A DNA stretch of 64,000 nt, from contig VWPU01004037.1 in NCBI GenBank assembly GCA_013398955.1, positions 1 to 64,000 of the forward strand, given 5' to 3'. The translations under genes were made by a program, and so were the position numbers. Under the pieces are notes generated by a model. It saw nothing but the letters and a program-made list of their open reading frames with translations, was not told where the DNA came from and did no database searches. This document shows positions 23,501-35,572 of the stretch, piece by piece (within the stretch, counting starts at the first letter, position 1; every line of letters begins with the position of its first letter). The stretch is from Callaeas wilsoni. Its lineage: Eukaryota; Chordata; Aves; Passeriformes; Callaeidae.

Positions 23501-26500
23501 CTGGAGGACTTCAAAAGTATAAAAGTAAATCTGGAAAACAACCCCCGCCAAACAGTAAGAGAAGAAAATAGTTGATTTCTTACCCAAACTTGCGTGACAC
23601 TGTCCTAGACACGATCTGCTGAACAGGGAGCATGCAGCTCAGCTTTGGAGAGAGCTGGAATTCTGCACTCTTTTTGGTAGTATTCACTTTATCAGCGGAC
23701 AAAAATATTATTAAAATGTTATATAATTAATTCATTAATTAATTTGATTCAAGATAAAATGCTGAGATAATTGAACCTCCAGCTACTACAATGCAATTAG
23801 GTTTGTAGACTCCTGACTTAGGTGCTTTCAGAAACAGCCAGGTATATCTGGTTTTCAGAGCCCATCCGAAAACATCATTGTAAGATATTCCCAGGAAAGA
23901 AGAGCGTGGGTTATGGAGTCATGAGGGGGTAAAACAAACATCTTTTCAAGTATCTCTGCTAGTGTTTGCAGATATTCTGAGGTGATAAAGACTCCAGTTT
24001 AAGCTGTGTTAGGTTCAGCTGTGTATTTCCTTTACAGATGCTGCTGCATCGTGATGTTAGAGGTAGGAGGGTCATGCAGGCAATTGCAAAGCTGTGTCTT
24101 CAGAAGGATCCCAGGAGAGCACTGCTGTGAGGAAGAGCAGAGCTGCAGAAGCTGCAGAGCAAGGAGCATGCTCGTTGTTAGCTGGGAGGGCAGAGTGAGC
24201 AGACTGCCATCCCGACGTCTCAGTGCTCAGAGCCGGGGGACAAAGAGCAGCAGTTGCAGTGAGCAGTCACATAAAACTATAGATTTTGCCAGTAGAGGAT
24301 GGGCTCATTCGTAAGAGGGAGTTCTGGAGCCCTGCAGTGGCTCCCAAAGGTGGCTGTTCAATGAGCCTAACTACAGACAGGTAACTCCAGCCAGGACCAA
24401 GGGCTGGGCAGAGAGGTGTCCCACAGAGAGCCCAGCCAAGCTTTGTGGCTGCTGCTGTCCTGTAGAAGGGCTGGCAGACAGCAAGGTTTGGTCTGAGACG
24501 CCTGAGAAAAATGGAGGAAGCTCCTGTGAGCCGTGATAACTTGGGACTTTAGGGGGAAACACACTCAACTGCATTGATGCCACATAGCTGAATTGTGGCG
24601 GTCAGAATAACTATCATGTACAGCTGCCAACGGAAAGCTGGTTCTTTCACTAGTTCCAGGACACTCAAGATCTTGGTGTTTTTCATTGTTGCCTTCTCTT
24701 TCATGATGTCATCAATCTCTGCTTGGTGTTGGCCTTCACCCCAAAGCTGCCTTATGGCTGTGGAGAAGGAGAGCGAGACCTGCCATGTTAATTCGTCTGT
24801 CTGTTCCCTAAGAAGCTTTCTGAGCAGGTGATACAAATGTCTGGCAGCCCAGCGTGCGTGGGCTGGGGCTGTGCTGAGAGGCAGAGATGTCTTACGGGCT
24901 GTTCCGTCCCCTCCTGCACAGGGGACCTGCTGTGACAGAGGGGCCTCGTGGGGTGCACCATGGCTCCCTCCCTGCCCACGGGGCCACTCTGCTGCCTTCC
25001 TCCTCCTCTCAGGGGGTGAGCAGGGTACAGAGCCAACAACCAGAGCTAAGGGGTGCCCAGGGGAGCCCTGCAGTGCAAACAGCTATTTTTCATTTATCAC
25101 TTAGCATTAATCATCAGACTGACAGTGCAGGTGGTGTCAGACAAATGCGAAAGGTTTTGTAATACAGAGCTGTAGAGGGAAGTAGTTTCACATTCTATGT
25201 GGGGACTACAACAATCATGGACTTAGTAGGTGTTCACAGAGCCATGGTGGAAATGAGCAGCTTTGTCCTATTTATTTCTTGCCATACGGGGAAAGCAAGC
25301 ATCACAAAATGATTCTAAGTCGAGTGAGGAACGGGAACCTGAAGCCCTCAGTTACCTTTTTTGCAGCCTTCCTGGTCTCCTTTATGCATGAGGAGATACG
25401 GTGGGGACTCTGGGAAGAAGGGAAGCGTGACCAGCTGGACCAGTGCTGGGAGTCCACAGGAGGCCATCAGCATGGGCCACAGCGACTGGCTGCCCAGCAG
25501 CTCCCTGGTGGGGACAAAATGTGTGTGCAGGGTAAAAGGTCATTGCATTGGCTCTGAGGAGACAAAGGGATGGATGGAAAAGTAGAGGAAGAAGCAAAAG
25601 GTAGAAGGGATCCAGAAACAAATTGTGTGGGTAATCAATTGCATTATACCTTTGTCCTGAAATTTGCCCTATGGCTTTTCCCAAGGACCAAAAGAAAGAG
25701 GAAGTAGAATTGGCAAATCCACGTAGCTTCTTAGGGGAAATTTCTCCGACATATTGGTGATGCAGAGGAACACAAAGACCTTGAGGCGAAGACAGAATTA
25801 TGGGAGAGAAGAAAGATATAAACATTGGAAATAAAACTGGATGTAAATAAGTAAGTGTTACAGAATACAGCTGTATCTGGCACATACCTCAACCCACATA
25901 CAAGACTTTTCAGTGCCAGATTTTTTAACTCTTTATACAAAAGTATTGGTCCCCTTTGCAGAGAGCAGTTTCCTGATCTTAAGAAATGCACAGTTTTCCC
26001 TTTAAAGTGTAGGTGTAGCCTCATCATAAGATCTCCTGTGAGGCTTAGCATATTTTAAAGGACACAGAGTATGCAAGTGCTGAATAACTAAACACTTTTT
26101 AGCAGTATTTGATATGCTTGTCGTTAACCCACATAACCTCAGCCTTTTCTGATACAATGCTGTTGAAGAGCTGTTTGGTAGATTCATGGCAAATTATCAC
26201 ATACAGTGCTATAGCCAATGTTGATTTGTATGTGATTTAGGTGGAGACATGAGTATTTCTTTTCTGCTATCCAGCAATAATTTCTATGATTTCAGGCAGA
26301 GCTGATGATTCCAGATTTACTTATTAGCTCAGACATGCTGAATACTAGTCTGGGAACAGCAGCTTTTTCCTGATATTGTGGTCACAGCCCCTTTTATCCA
26401 TTTCAAATGCAACATGTTCTTCTCTTGGCTGTATGTGATGGCAAAGCAATCTCTTTTGATTGCAATCTCTTTAACAAAAACCACGTTTTCGAATGAGGCA

Positions 26501-29500
26501 TGATACAGATTCTAGACCAGAGCAAGGCCCCTGTGGGTAAGCTGTTCTCAAATTACAACCGTAGCTCTTCAACACAGCTGTATGTCACAGAAACCATGTA
26601 CAAAAGCTGGTTATTTGAAAAATAGGCATTAACTTCTAAGTTAACTCTTTAATAAGTTAAAATAAGCATCCCTGTGAACATGCAAACAATGGAAAAGCCA
26701 GTTTCGTGCAGGGGAAAAATACAAAAAAATACTGATACCAGCACAGGATGTTTTTACTGCCTGTAGTCTACTTGCCGGGAGTGATTTTGCTTATTTTTAT
26801 TATTAAGCCCAGATCTTTGTACTAACCCCAAGGACTTACTACTTGGAATACTCTCCCTTATGAAAATACTAGCTTTAAACCATACAATTTTCAATATTGT
26901 AGCCAAATTTAAGAAAATGTTATACATATTTTTTCCTTCAGAAAAAACCCTTGTTTCATGTGGTATCAAAACTTTTCTGACATCTCTGAGTATTCATACA
27001 CTTGGCAAAGCTGAATTTCATTTGGTATCAGTGAAATTAGTAATAATTATCTCTTTATTGCAGAGTGTTATAAAAAAATCTTCTTACAAAAGATCGCTGA
27101 CTTCAATATTTTGTTTTCTTAGTGGGGGCTTATCATTTACTTTGAATAAAGATGTAAAATTTTGTGAGATCCTGCTGACCTGTGGGAGAAATCACTCACC
27201 TGCACTTACTCCACACATGAAGCGTCCAATTAGAATCATCTCAAAGGAGCGGGCTATTTTACTGCAGCCCATGATAGATGCTGCCGCTATCATGAGCACG
27301 TTGTTGCACAAGAGACATTTCTTTCTGTAAGTGCACAAGAATGAAAATATTTTTTTGTGACTCAGAAGGGAAATGGCACTTAATGCCGTGCAGGAAGTCT
27401 TGGCTGGAGTTGTCTTGGTAGGGTTTTTGAAATTACACATATGCAGTCCAGGACAAAATAAGCACGGGGTACTTTGGACTCACGGTGTGCCTTGGCACGT
27501 GGCTGGACCTGGAGTTAGGGAACACTTCTGGGCTGTGCAGCAGAGAAAACTCTGAGAGCTTTTCTGCACTTGCACATCCACTGTGAAACACATTACTGCA
27601 GCACCAACAAGGATCTCAATGCTTCTGTACTTTGAGTAGCACTTTCAAGAACCCATTCTGACTTCAGCCAGGCGCTGCCTTTCCTCATTGCCCTTTGGGA
27701 TGAACCCAGTCTGAGTAACTGTGCCTGCTATGACAGGCTGACAGCACAGCTGGCAGTCCGTGCCATAGGACACGCGTGGGAAGCAGGAAAATCAGCTGAC
27801 AGCACGGCTGAGCTGGCTGTCCCACAGCCATGGCTGAGTCTGAAAGTCTGGCTCATTTAAAACCTTAACTTAAGCTGAGATTCAATTGACAAATTGTCTT
27901 TAAACATACATACTTGCCGAATTTGACAGTGAGGTATCTGCTTCCTGAGGAACCCAAGAGGCCGCCTATACCAAAGATGGACACGGTGATAGACCACAGG
28001 AACAAGAGGTTATCCTGTTGGATGGGATAGCCATATCGCTCCAGCCAAGTTTCATTGATGAAAGCCTTAACATGCTGAGAGAGAAAAAATTATCATTAAT
28101 GATACCTGTGACAGCAGTGCAGGTGTTTCATTATATTTATGAAATAATTTTGTTGCTTCAGCTGAAGTTACTATTTCATATAGGCTTTAAAAGTGTGTAT
28201 TAGCTAAGAGACAGTATAATAGAGTATGCTATGATCGATCTGCCATTAAAAGTTCAGTCTTTGGGTTTTTTATCCTTGAAATCTGAGGAAGCGAGGCATG
28301 GACTGGTACTAAAGAGCAGTGTAAACAGTACTACAGAGTTCTGCAAATGAGTTATGGGTTTTCTCTCACATACCTGCCAAGAATGCCACATTACACAGTG
28401 CCTGTTCAGTGCAGTTCCTAAATACTTTTTCACTCAGAACTTAGTGCTCTGAAGCCAGAAAATAATGCTTTTCCCCTAAGATAATGCCTACAAAATAATG
28501 GTGTCTTCCCTCTAGACTTCAGTGCCCTTAATGGAAGTTTTACCCGTGATCAGTGGAGAGAAGCAGACATTTTCCTAGAGCATGGCCCACTTGTTCTATT
28601 TTTCTGTGAGGATGGATAACCATAAAAATATCAACTGAAACCACGGAAGTAGGCATACGTGCTGTAAGATTTTGGGGGAGACAGATGTCACCCTAGTCAG
28701 TGTGTGTCTTCTGAGGAACAGTTCTATTAACAACAACTTGCAGATCTCTCTTTTCTTCTGTTTGTAACACTTTGACATGTTCTGCTCTTCACCAGAGCAT
28801 AGCAAATGGGAAATGAGAGGAGAATACTGTGATTAAACCCTTTCTGAATGCCAGAGGAGCATCCTCAGGCAGCAGTGTAGACCCAGTGCTCTCATTAACC
28901 GGTGTGCCATGTGCACCTCTGCCTACCTGAGACATGTAGGTGATGGTAGAGATTTGAAAGCCAATTTGGAAGGTACCACCAATCCCCAGGACAGGAATCA
29001 TTCGAAAGAGCCCCTGGTACTGTACCTGCAGAAGTAGAACAAAATCTTCTGAAGGCTGTAGCCACATCAGGCTGTTCTCACCATGTGTCTTTCATTCTCC
29101 AGAAAGAGCTCATTTGTTCAGGGGATTTTCAGGTAGGAATGTTCCCTCTGCTTGCCCTGGTGTGAGGTGTACATCGTCCTGTAGTTTCCTTTCATCCAAC
29201 TCAAGGAAGTACAGCCTCCACAAACATCCTCATCAAGGCACCATGGCTGCTGGCATCCAGTCCTGTTGCTTGCCTGTCAAAACCTCTGCCTGCCATGTCT
29301 TGCACTGAATAATTAGATGTATTTAACAAAGCAATTTTTTTTAATCAGGTAAGCAAAGCAAATTATGTTTGTAGATAAGCAAATATTTTCCAGTCAATGA
29401 AAACATTTAACACACATTAACATATTGGTAAAAATATGATAGAGACGGATGGCAGAGCATATGAAGTGCTGTAATACCTCAAAATAGTGGGCTGAACCTC

Positions 29501-29643
29501 TTCAAAGACGCTTGCAGTGAACAGGAGCCTAGTTCTTACCAAGATCCCGATTTTGTTTTCTTTGAAACCCCATAGCATACAAAAATGTCACAGATGTAAA
29601 TACCCCACCAAGTACTTACCAGGGTTGATAGGAAACCGGTCAT
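20566..29643 (-). CDS. SLC2A11-like facilitative sugar transporter, gene B (12 exons, 499 aa)
   Basis: Second intact tandem paralogue of the class II GLUT family. Coding exons in gene order: 29620-29643, 28927-29025, 27914-28074, 27200-27324, 25650-25779, 25356-25504, 24570-24757, 23420-23530, 23243-23344, 22119-22194, 21048-21175, 20566-20772. Exon lengths are identical to gene A and no stop interrupts them. Exon 1 encodes MTGFLSTL and ends at a GTAAGT donor. Landmarks: NET glycosylation site in the first outer loop, [10 protein letters not shown] after TM4, PESPPY where GLUTs have PESPRY, QLCGINA in TM7, ERLGRK between TM8 and TM9, FLPETKGKS at the end of TM12. The C-terminal tail ends TFCTRL, close to gene A's LSCTKL. 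With A it shares the TM7 motif, so A and B look like the closest pair. Confidence 0.93.
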
Positions 29644-31956
29644 CTCTGGCTGAGGGCTGGTTGTGCAGCGGGTGATGTGTCTTTGTCATCACAGGCTTGT
29701 GTCTCTCTGTCTCCTGCCTGCTGGTACAGCAGTGGGCATTTGGCTTCAAGGATTGCAGTTAAATTTTTACTATTTCATCTTCACTCACTTGCATTTACTT
29801 CAACTGGCCAAAGTTAACAGTGCCAGATTAAGTATTTCAGGAAATAATTACATCTAGTCCAGTCTCCAGGGGGAAAGTTTCAAAACAGAGGAGATTTTCA
29901 TCTGGGGACCAGTGAGGGCTTTGGGAAGGGAAACGAGAGGAGTTCAGGCAAAACAATCCAAATAGTTTTCCAGGAACAGTAAAATGCTCTACTTCTATGA
30001 TACAGACTTCTATGTACCTCTGCCATAATCTGCAGAAAGCAAAAAGCAGCTGGTACGAGGTTTAGGTACTGTTATTTATTAATAAGTCAGGTATGTGGTG
30101 TTCTGTTTCAGATTCTTTGATAAAGTAAATACCATAATCAGAAGAAAAATAGGCAAATTTCAGAGCCTAATTTTGCTGTTCTGGCCTTATGAATCATTTA
30201 GACTGTGCTGAGGAAGGGTATTTGTTGTCTGGTGTTCATGGGGATGTTTGTTGACCAGGTGTGGTGAAAAAGCAGTGAGAGACCGAGTCATGAAAGTTGT
30301 CAGAGAAGGTAAATCTGCCCTAATGAACTGGGATAGGACTGCTGGGATCTTACTCCCTCAGGTTTCAGCTTTGACCCAGAACGGCTCAACATCAGTGTTG
30401 CAGGCATTGAAAAATCACCTTTGGTTCCTGGAGGCTCCTTTCTTGTGAGGTAAAGCTCAAACTGTAGCTCTACGTAGCTTCCACTGGAGCCAGCACTTGG
30501 AAAAAAGAGGTTGGTTTGCCTGGAGCTTTCACGTGTGGTTCATGCCCTGTGCTCTTCTTGCCTCCAAAGTCATTCTCCTCATGCCAGGAGAGTGTCCCCT
30601 GCCCCCAGGGCCTGGGGTGGGGGCAAATGGGGCAGTGGGCTTATCTTGAGACGCTCAGTAAATGCTCAAGCTCACCCTCCAGACTCGTACTTTCAGTTTA
30701 TAAAACACAGAATGCGATTATTTACAGAGGGGTTCACTGCAAATCCTGTGAGTCTAAATAAATGAGAAAACAATGCATGTTAATATTAAAACCTTGGTTA
30801 CTTGTGTAATTCCAGCTATTGTCTGTGTAACTGCATGGCAAATGCTGTTTATCCTGGCTTGCAGTAGTGTTTAGGATGATTCGGCATTTTTTGTATTTTC
30901 TCTTGCACACTGACATTGTACCTACTTGCATGTCTCTTGGCTACTGTTTCAAAATGTTAATGTTTCCTTTTCATTGCGTATTTTTTCTCAGATTGTGCTG
31001 AGGTGTAGGGAGGCTATGTCATAAGGATTCACCCCTTGACAATAATTACTGAGGACCTCAAAAACCAGCAAATTCCACCAGCTCACAGTGAAATTTCACT
31101 TACATTTTGAGGGATTTCTGGTGACTCTGAGCCATGGTACTATTTCACCTTATTAGCAACTTTAGGAGAATTTCATTCTAGGAGAATCCAAAATTCTTGG
31201 ATTTTTGTCAAGTCAATGAAATGGACCATTTCTGTTGAAAATGTCACCTATATTCTTGAAAAAGCTGCTACACTGGAAGTTGTGCACGGTTTCATGTTTA
31301 AAGAATTATTACTGAGTTAAGGAGATCTCGTAATTTTTTTTTTTTTAATAGAACTGTAAGAAATGCTTGCTGTGAAATGGACCAACACATGAAACCCACC
31401 TTCACAAGGTGTGTCAGACAGTTTTGTCTAAAGAGCTGAAAGTCAGGACGGGTTCTAAGCCAGCCTGAGCCACACAGCCTGAGCTGATTGTGGATGACTG
31501 AAACCATCTGCAGTTTAATTCCACACTGAGAGAAACTCAGTGGTTTCTTCTAGATTTGATTTGGGTTTGTGATAATCCAAATTCTGAATAACAAAATCAT
31601 GGAGACTGGAACTAAAAAAGATGTTTAGGTACGAAACATGTTCTAAGTGAAATCTAGGAGTTTAACATAGCACATATTTTATGTTACAGTGATTTGTTCA
31701 TTGTTGACTGCTCTCACATTTTCAAGGTGGTGTAAGAGTGACTCTCCTTCATGAAGATTCCACTTGTGTCTGTGAAAAAATATTGATATCTTTTCCCATA
31801 ACAGAAAACAATAATTTGCCTTTGTTTTGCAGTCTGCAAGTATCAAGGTCTTTTATGACCTTAATATATGGTCTTTCTGCTGACCAGCTGCTGTAGGTGA
31901 TACTTCCTCAAGAGAAGTATTTCCTGTAAAGGAATGAGGTCTCTTCCTACAATCTA
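29644..31956. other. Intergenic stretch between gene B and the pseudogene
   Basis: About 2.3 kb with no exon or repeat I can support. It holds the promoter side of gene B, for which no TATA box or CpG island stands out. Confidence 0.5.
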
Positions 31957-34153
31957 ACCTGCCAAATTCTTTGGTTATTTTCATAACAAAGTTTCCCTTT
32001 GTCTCTGCCTCTGGAAGCAAGAGGAAGATGTTGAGCTGATGAGGATCTCAGTAAAGATAAAGAAGCAGAAAGAGATGAGGTTTTCCTGGAAATAAATCAG
32101 AGAAAGATAATTTTATTTTCTTTTTTTGTTCCTCCTTTTATTTACAGTATTTTGAACATAATGACAAAATTATGACAATAACAGCAAAGTTTAACTTCGT
32201 GAAATCCAGGTTTTTTCTTACTGTGACATGGTACACTCCAGTCCTTAGGTGTGAAACAGCAATAGAAATAAAATAGTTAAAATTTTCTTCTTTCATGAAG
32301 GCAAGATAGGCAGGGTGAGCAGTCAGAATAATTTGAGATGTCACTTGCAGAAGAATGAAAGAAAGGCCTTGGGATGGGATTAAAACAACTCACAAACATT
32401 AATATTGGCAGGTTAATCATATACTCTCTGGTTTATCAGTAACTGCACGAGGTGCAGCAATGGTGAGTTCCTGGGAGAACAGGCCTGCTGAGGTCTGGCA
32501 CTTCGGATTAGTGCGGTTTGGGAGGATGAATGCTTCAGATGGAAAGGTTCATGAAGCCATGAAGCAGAGCAGGTGCCCAGCAAAGCAACCTGGCTTCTTG
32601 CAGGAGACTCTGGAGCTGCACCAGAGCCAGCATGGCCAGACTTCATGAGAGATGGACAGAGGGATCCAAGGCTCGTGTATTTAAACCAGCCGTGGTGCTG
32701 TGTGACAGGGGTGAGGAGTCCCTGTGCACTGTCCAGCTGTGCTTCTGCTGAGACCAGTTCCTGCAAAGGGACCAGCAGAGAGTGAAATCAGAGAGAAGGA
32801 ACTGAGACATGAAAGTGGGAGTTTCTGCAGCAGACCACACCACTGATCCGGTGCAGTGCCAGTAGTGAACGCTGATCCCAATGTGTATTTTCCCATCTGT
32901 CTGTCGAGTTAGTGACCCCATGGCTTTCGTGTCTGTTCAGCACAGCTCAGAGGTACTGCCACTTGCAATCACATTTCACTGTGAAACCTGTGCAGACCGG
33001 GAAAGAGCAGCATGGAAGCCGACAATTGTTACACTTGTGTTCCACTTGGCCTCATGCTGTTCTAATGCCACAGGAGACTCGGGCATTCGAGATTCCCCTT
33101 TCTAACAGTGCTAGGGAAGCTGCAAGCTGCGCTGTCAGAGAGGTCATAGGGAAGAGGGCATGGTAGCAACATCTCCTAAGTGGAGATGGATGTGTTTGTC
33201 ACCTGGGCATGCCTGCTCAGAGACAGCTATAGGTGAGCTCTTGTTCCTTCTTCTGCAAAGAAGAGTGGGTGGAAAGAGCTGGGAATGAAATGTCAACGGA
33301 AACAATTTGCAGTTTGATTTGGGAAACATCCTTTACATGTTGACCCCACCATCAATGACTTCTGAAGATGCTGTATCTGCTTTTCTTATCATGGATGAGG
33401 ATTTGTTCATAGAGGTTTGAAAGGGACTTGTGAGGGATCCACCAGTTCCCAACACAAGGAGCAGTACAAACAGCCATTGGTACTGAACATGCAAGGAACA
33501 GAACAAGCTCATCACAGAAGAAGCTGTGATATCATAATCTCTGCATTTCTGGGGTATTGGCTTGTTTGATGATCCATCTCAGCAGAACATGCAAAGCATA
33601 AATGCAAAAAAAGGTCAGCCAGATAAAGGTTCTGGATTTTTGGTTTTGGTACTCTTCTTCACATTAGCTAACTGAACAATCCACTAAACCTTTATTTTCA
33701 AGTGTACCATTTCATAACATTATCAGGCTACCAGCTAGGAGAGTAGCCTGACAGTATCACACTTGGACATGGAAGCAAGCAGGAGCAGCTGAAAACGGTA
33801 CAGAATACCTCACCATTTAAGAACTACAGGAATTTAATTTTTAATTTTTTAAAATCAGTTTTTCTAACCAGCTGCAACTTCCTTCAACGTTTCCATGATG
33901 GTTTAGTCCAGAACGTTGTCTGTGTCTTTTCATTTTTTTCTTTTAAATGTTAGCTCTTATTTTTACAGTAACAAGACTAAAAGGATTATCTCCTGCCTAC
34001 CCTATTATTTTGAAAAAGTTTGGTAAATATGTAATGCATTTTCTTTAGGAATGGCAATTGCAACAGGCAACCTCTCAGTTCTCCTGACAGTTAATGCTAA
34101 CAGCTGGTGCTGCCAGCTGCAGTACTCACCACTTCTGGAAGGAGCTTGTCCAT
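31957..34153 (-). pseudogene. SLC2A11-like pseudogene keeping only exons 1, 2 and 12
   Basis: Three relics lie in the right order and strand. Exon 1 at 34130-34153 is intact (8 codons, MDKLLPEV, donor GTGAGT). Exon 2 at 33390-33488 is 99 nt and open (starts VQYQWLF, contains LGTGGS), but its acceptor reads AT instead of AG and its donor AT instead of GT. Exon 12 at about 31957-32085 has a good acceptor and begins ENLISFCFFIF, then shifts frame before LPE-ETKGK, where an extra codon is also present, and loses the tail. Exons 3-11, normally spread over 6-8 kb, are missing from the 1.3 kb between the last two relics. An internal deletion removed most of the gene. It cannot encode a transporter. 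Confidence 0.88.
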
Positions 34154-35572
34154 CTTATATCAGAAGGGTGGCTGATACCAGGCAGACAGAACTCTGTCAG
34201 ACTGAGGAAGTGTTTTCTCCCATGCCTCTTCTGCACCTCCAGCTTAAGTAACCATCCTGCTCTGAGGCTGAGGTTAATGTTTACTTCGTATGATTTCTGT
34301 TGATTTATGGTTTTTGTAGCAATTGGACAATGCTTTAAATGGGTGGATTAAATATTTCAGTCCCTCAAGAGGAGAGGGCCCTCTGAATGGGAGCATTCAG
34401 TAGCATGAGTGCTCCCTGTTTTGATACAGGGAGTGATAAAGGGAGTGAATATCAAATCTAAATCAGGTTTCAATTGCTGGAACACACACTGGCGCTTTAA
34501 TATCAGAGCTTCTTCTGTGGTTATTCCTTTAGAAGCAGTGAGTATATTATTTGAAAATTTTAAGTAGAACACTCCCTAAAACAGCACTAATTCAGACCCC
34601 AGCACAATGATAGTAAATAAGAATGCCTAAACTGCAGAAAGAAAGGACTTATGGTCCTGCTAAAGAGGAGGCATGAAATACCATTTGTAATCATGACAGA
34701 AAAAGGAAAAATAGTTGATCATCCCATCCGAAGGCAGAAGAGTTTGGGGAGGGAAGTGATGAGATGCTGCAGTGGTGGGCAGGGCTGGCAGCCCCGGAGC
34801 AGCGCAGCGCAGGGGTGCTGCGGAGCACGGCAGCGGTGACGCGCAGGATTGTGCTGCTGTGCAGCAGCAGCGTGCCACCGCTGTGGCCTAGAGCAGCACA
34901 CAGCCAGCAGCCACTGGCCATCACAGCTTCTCCTTTTCTTTTGAGCAGTTACTCATTTATAAAATGGGCTGAATTTTCAAGCTGTGTACTCTCTCAGTAC
35001 TCTCTCAAAGTCTTACTCCCTGTCTCTCTCCAGGGCTCTTGTCGCCCAGCTCTCAGCACTGCGGGTGTATTTGTCAACCCCTGTGCCGCCCGCGAGGCAC
35101 CAGAATATCTTACAGGAACTTCCTCCTGATTTTGCTACAACTGATACGCATGGAGATCGCAGGCAGTTTGCTCCAGAGGATGCCAGTGAGAGTTCTTCTG
35201 TACCAAATGCCCGGGGATCAGGACTGATCCCTGACAGGCACAGAGACAATCAGGACACACAGTTACTTGATGTCAGCTCAGGGAAGTAGAAGATGTTCTT
35301 CTTCTTGGTATTTGTTTGTGCGCAGTGCTCACAATCCATCCTAAGTCCTTTACAGTGCGATAGCATAAAGAGATGAGATGAAAATTGCTTGCAAGAACTA
35401 TGGCTATGTTTAATCCTATCTTCCTCCTGCTCTTAATCCTGAGCAGAACTTTCTTATCAAGTAAGAAACATAGACACGAATCTTGCTGCTTTAAAATGAT
35501 AGCAGTGGAGAAAGACTTGAAAAACAATTGACGTGTTATGCCTGAGCGGTGGAAATGACTTATGGTGGCTTA
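34154..35572. other. Intergenic stretch between the pseudogene and gene C
   Basis: About 1.4 kb. A GC- and GCAGC-rich patch lies at about 34760-34910. No exon could be supported on either strand. Confidence 0.5.

Noticed and set aside
32400..32440. Possible exon 11 relic in the pseudogene
   Set aside because: Only a donor-like GTGAGT and a few hydrophobic codons; too little to align with exon 11.
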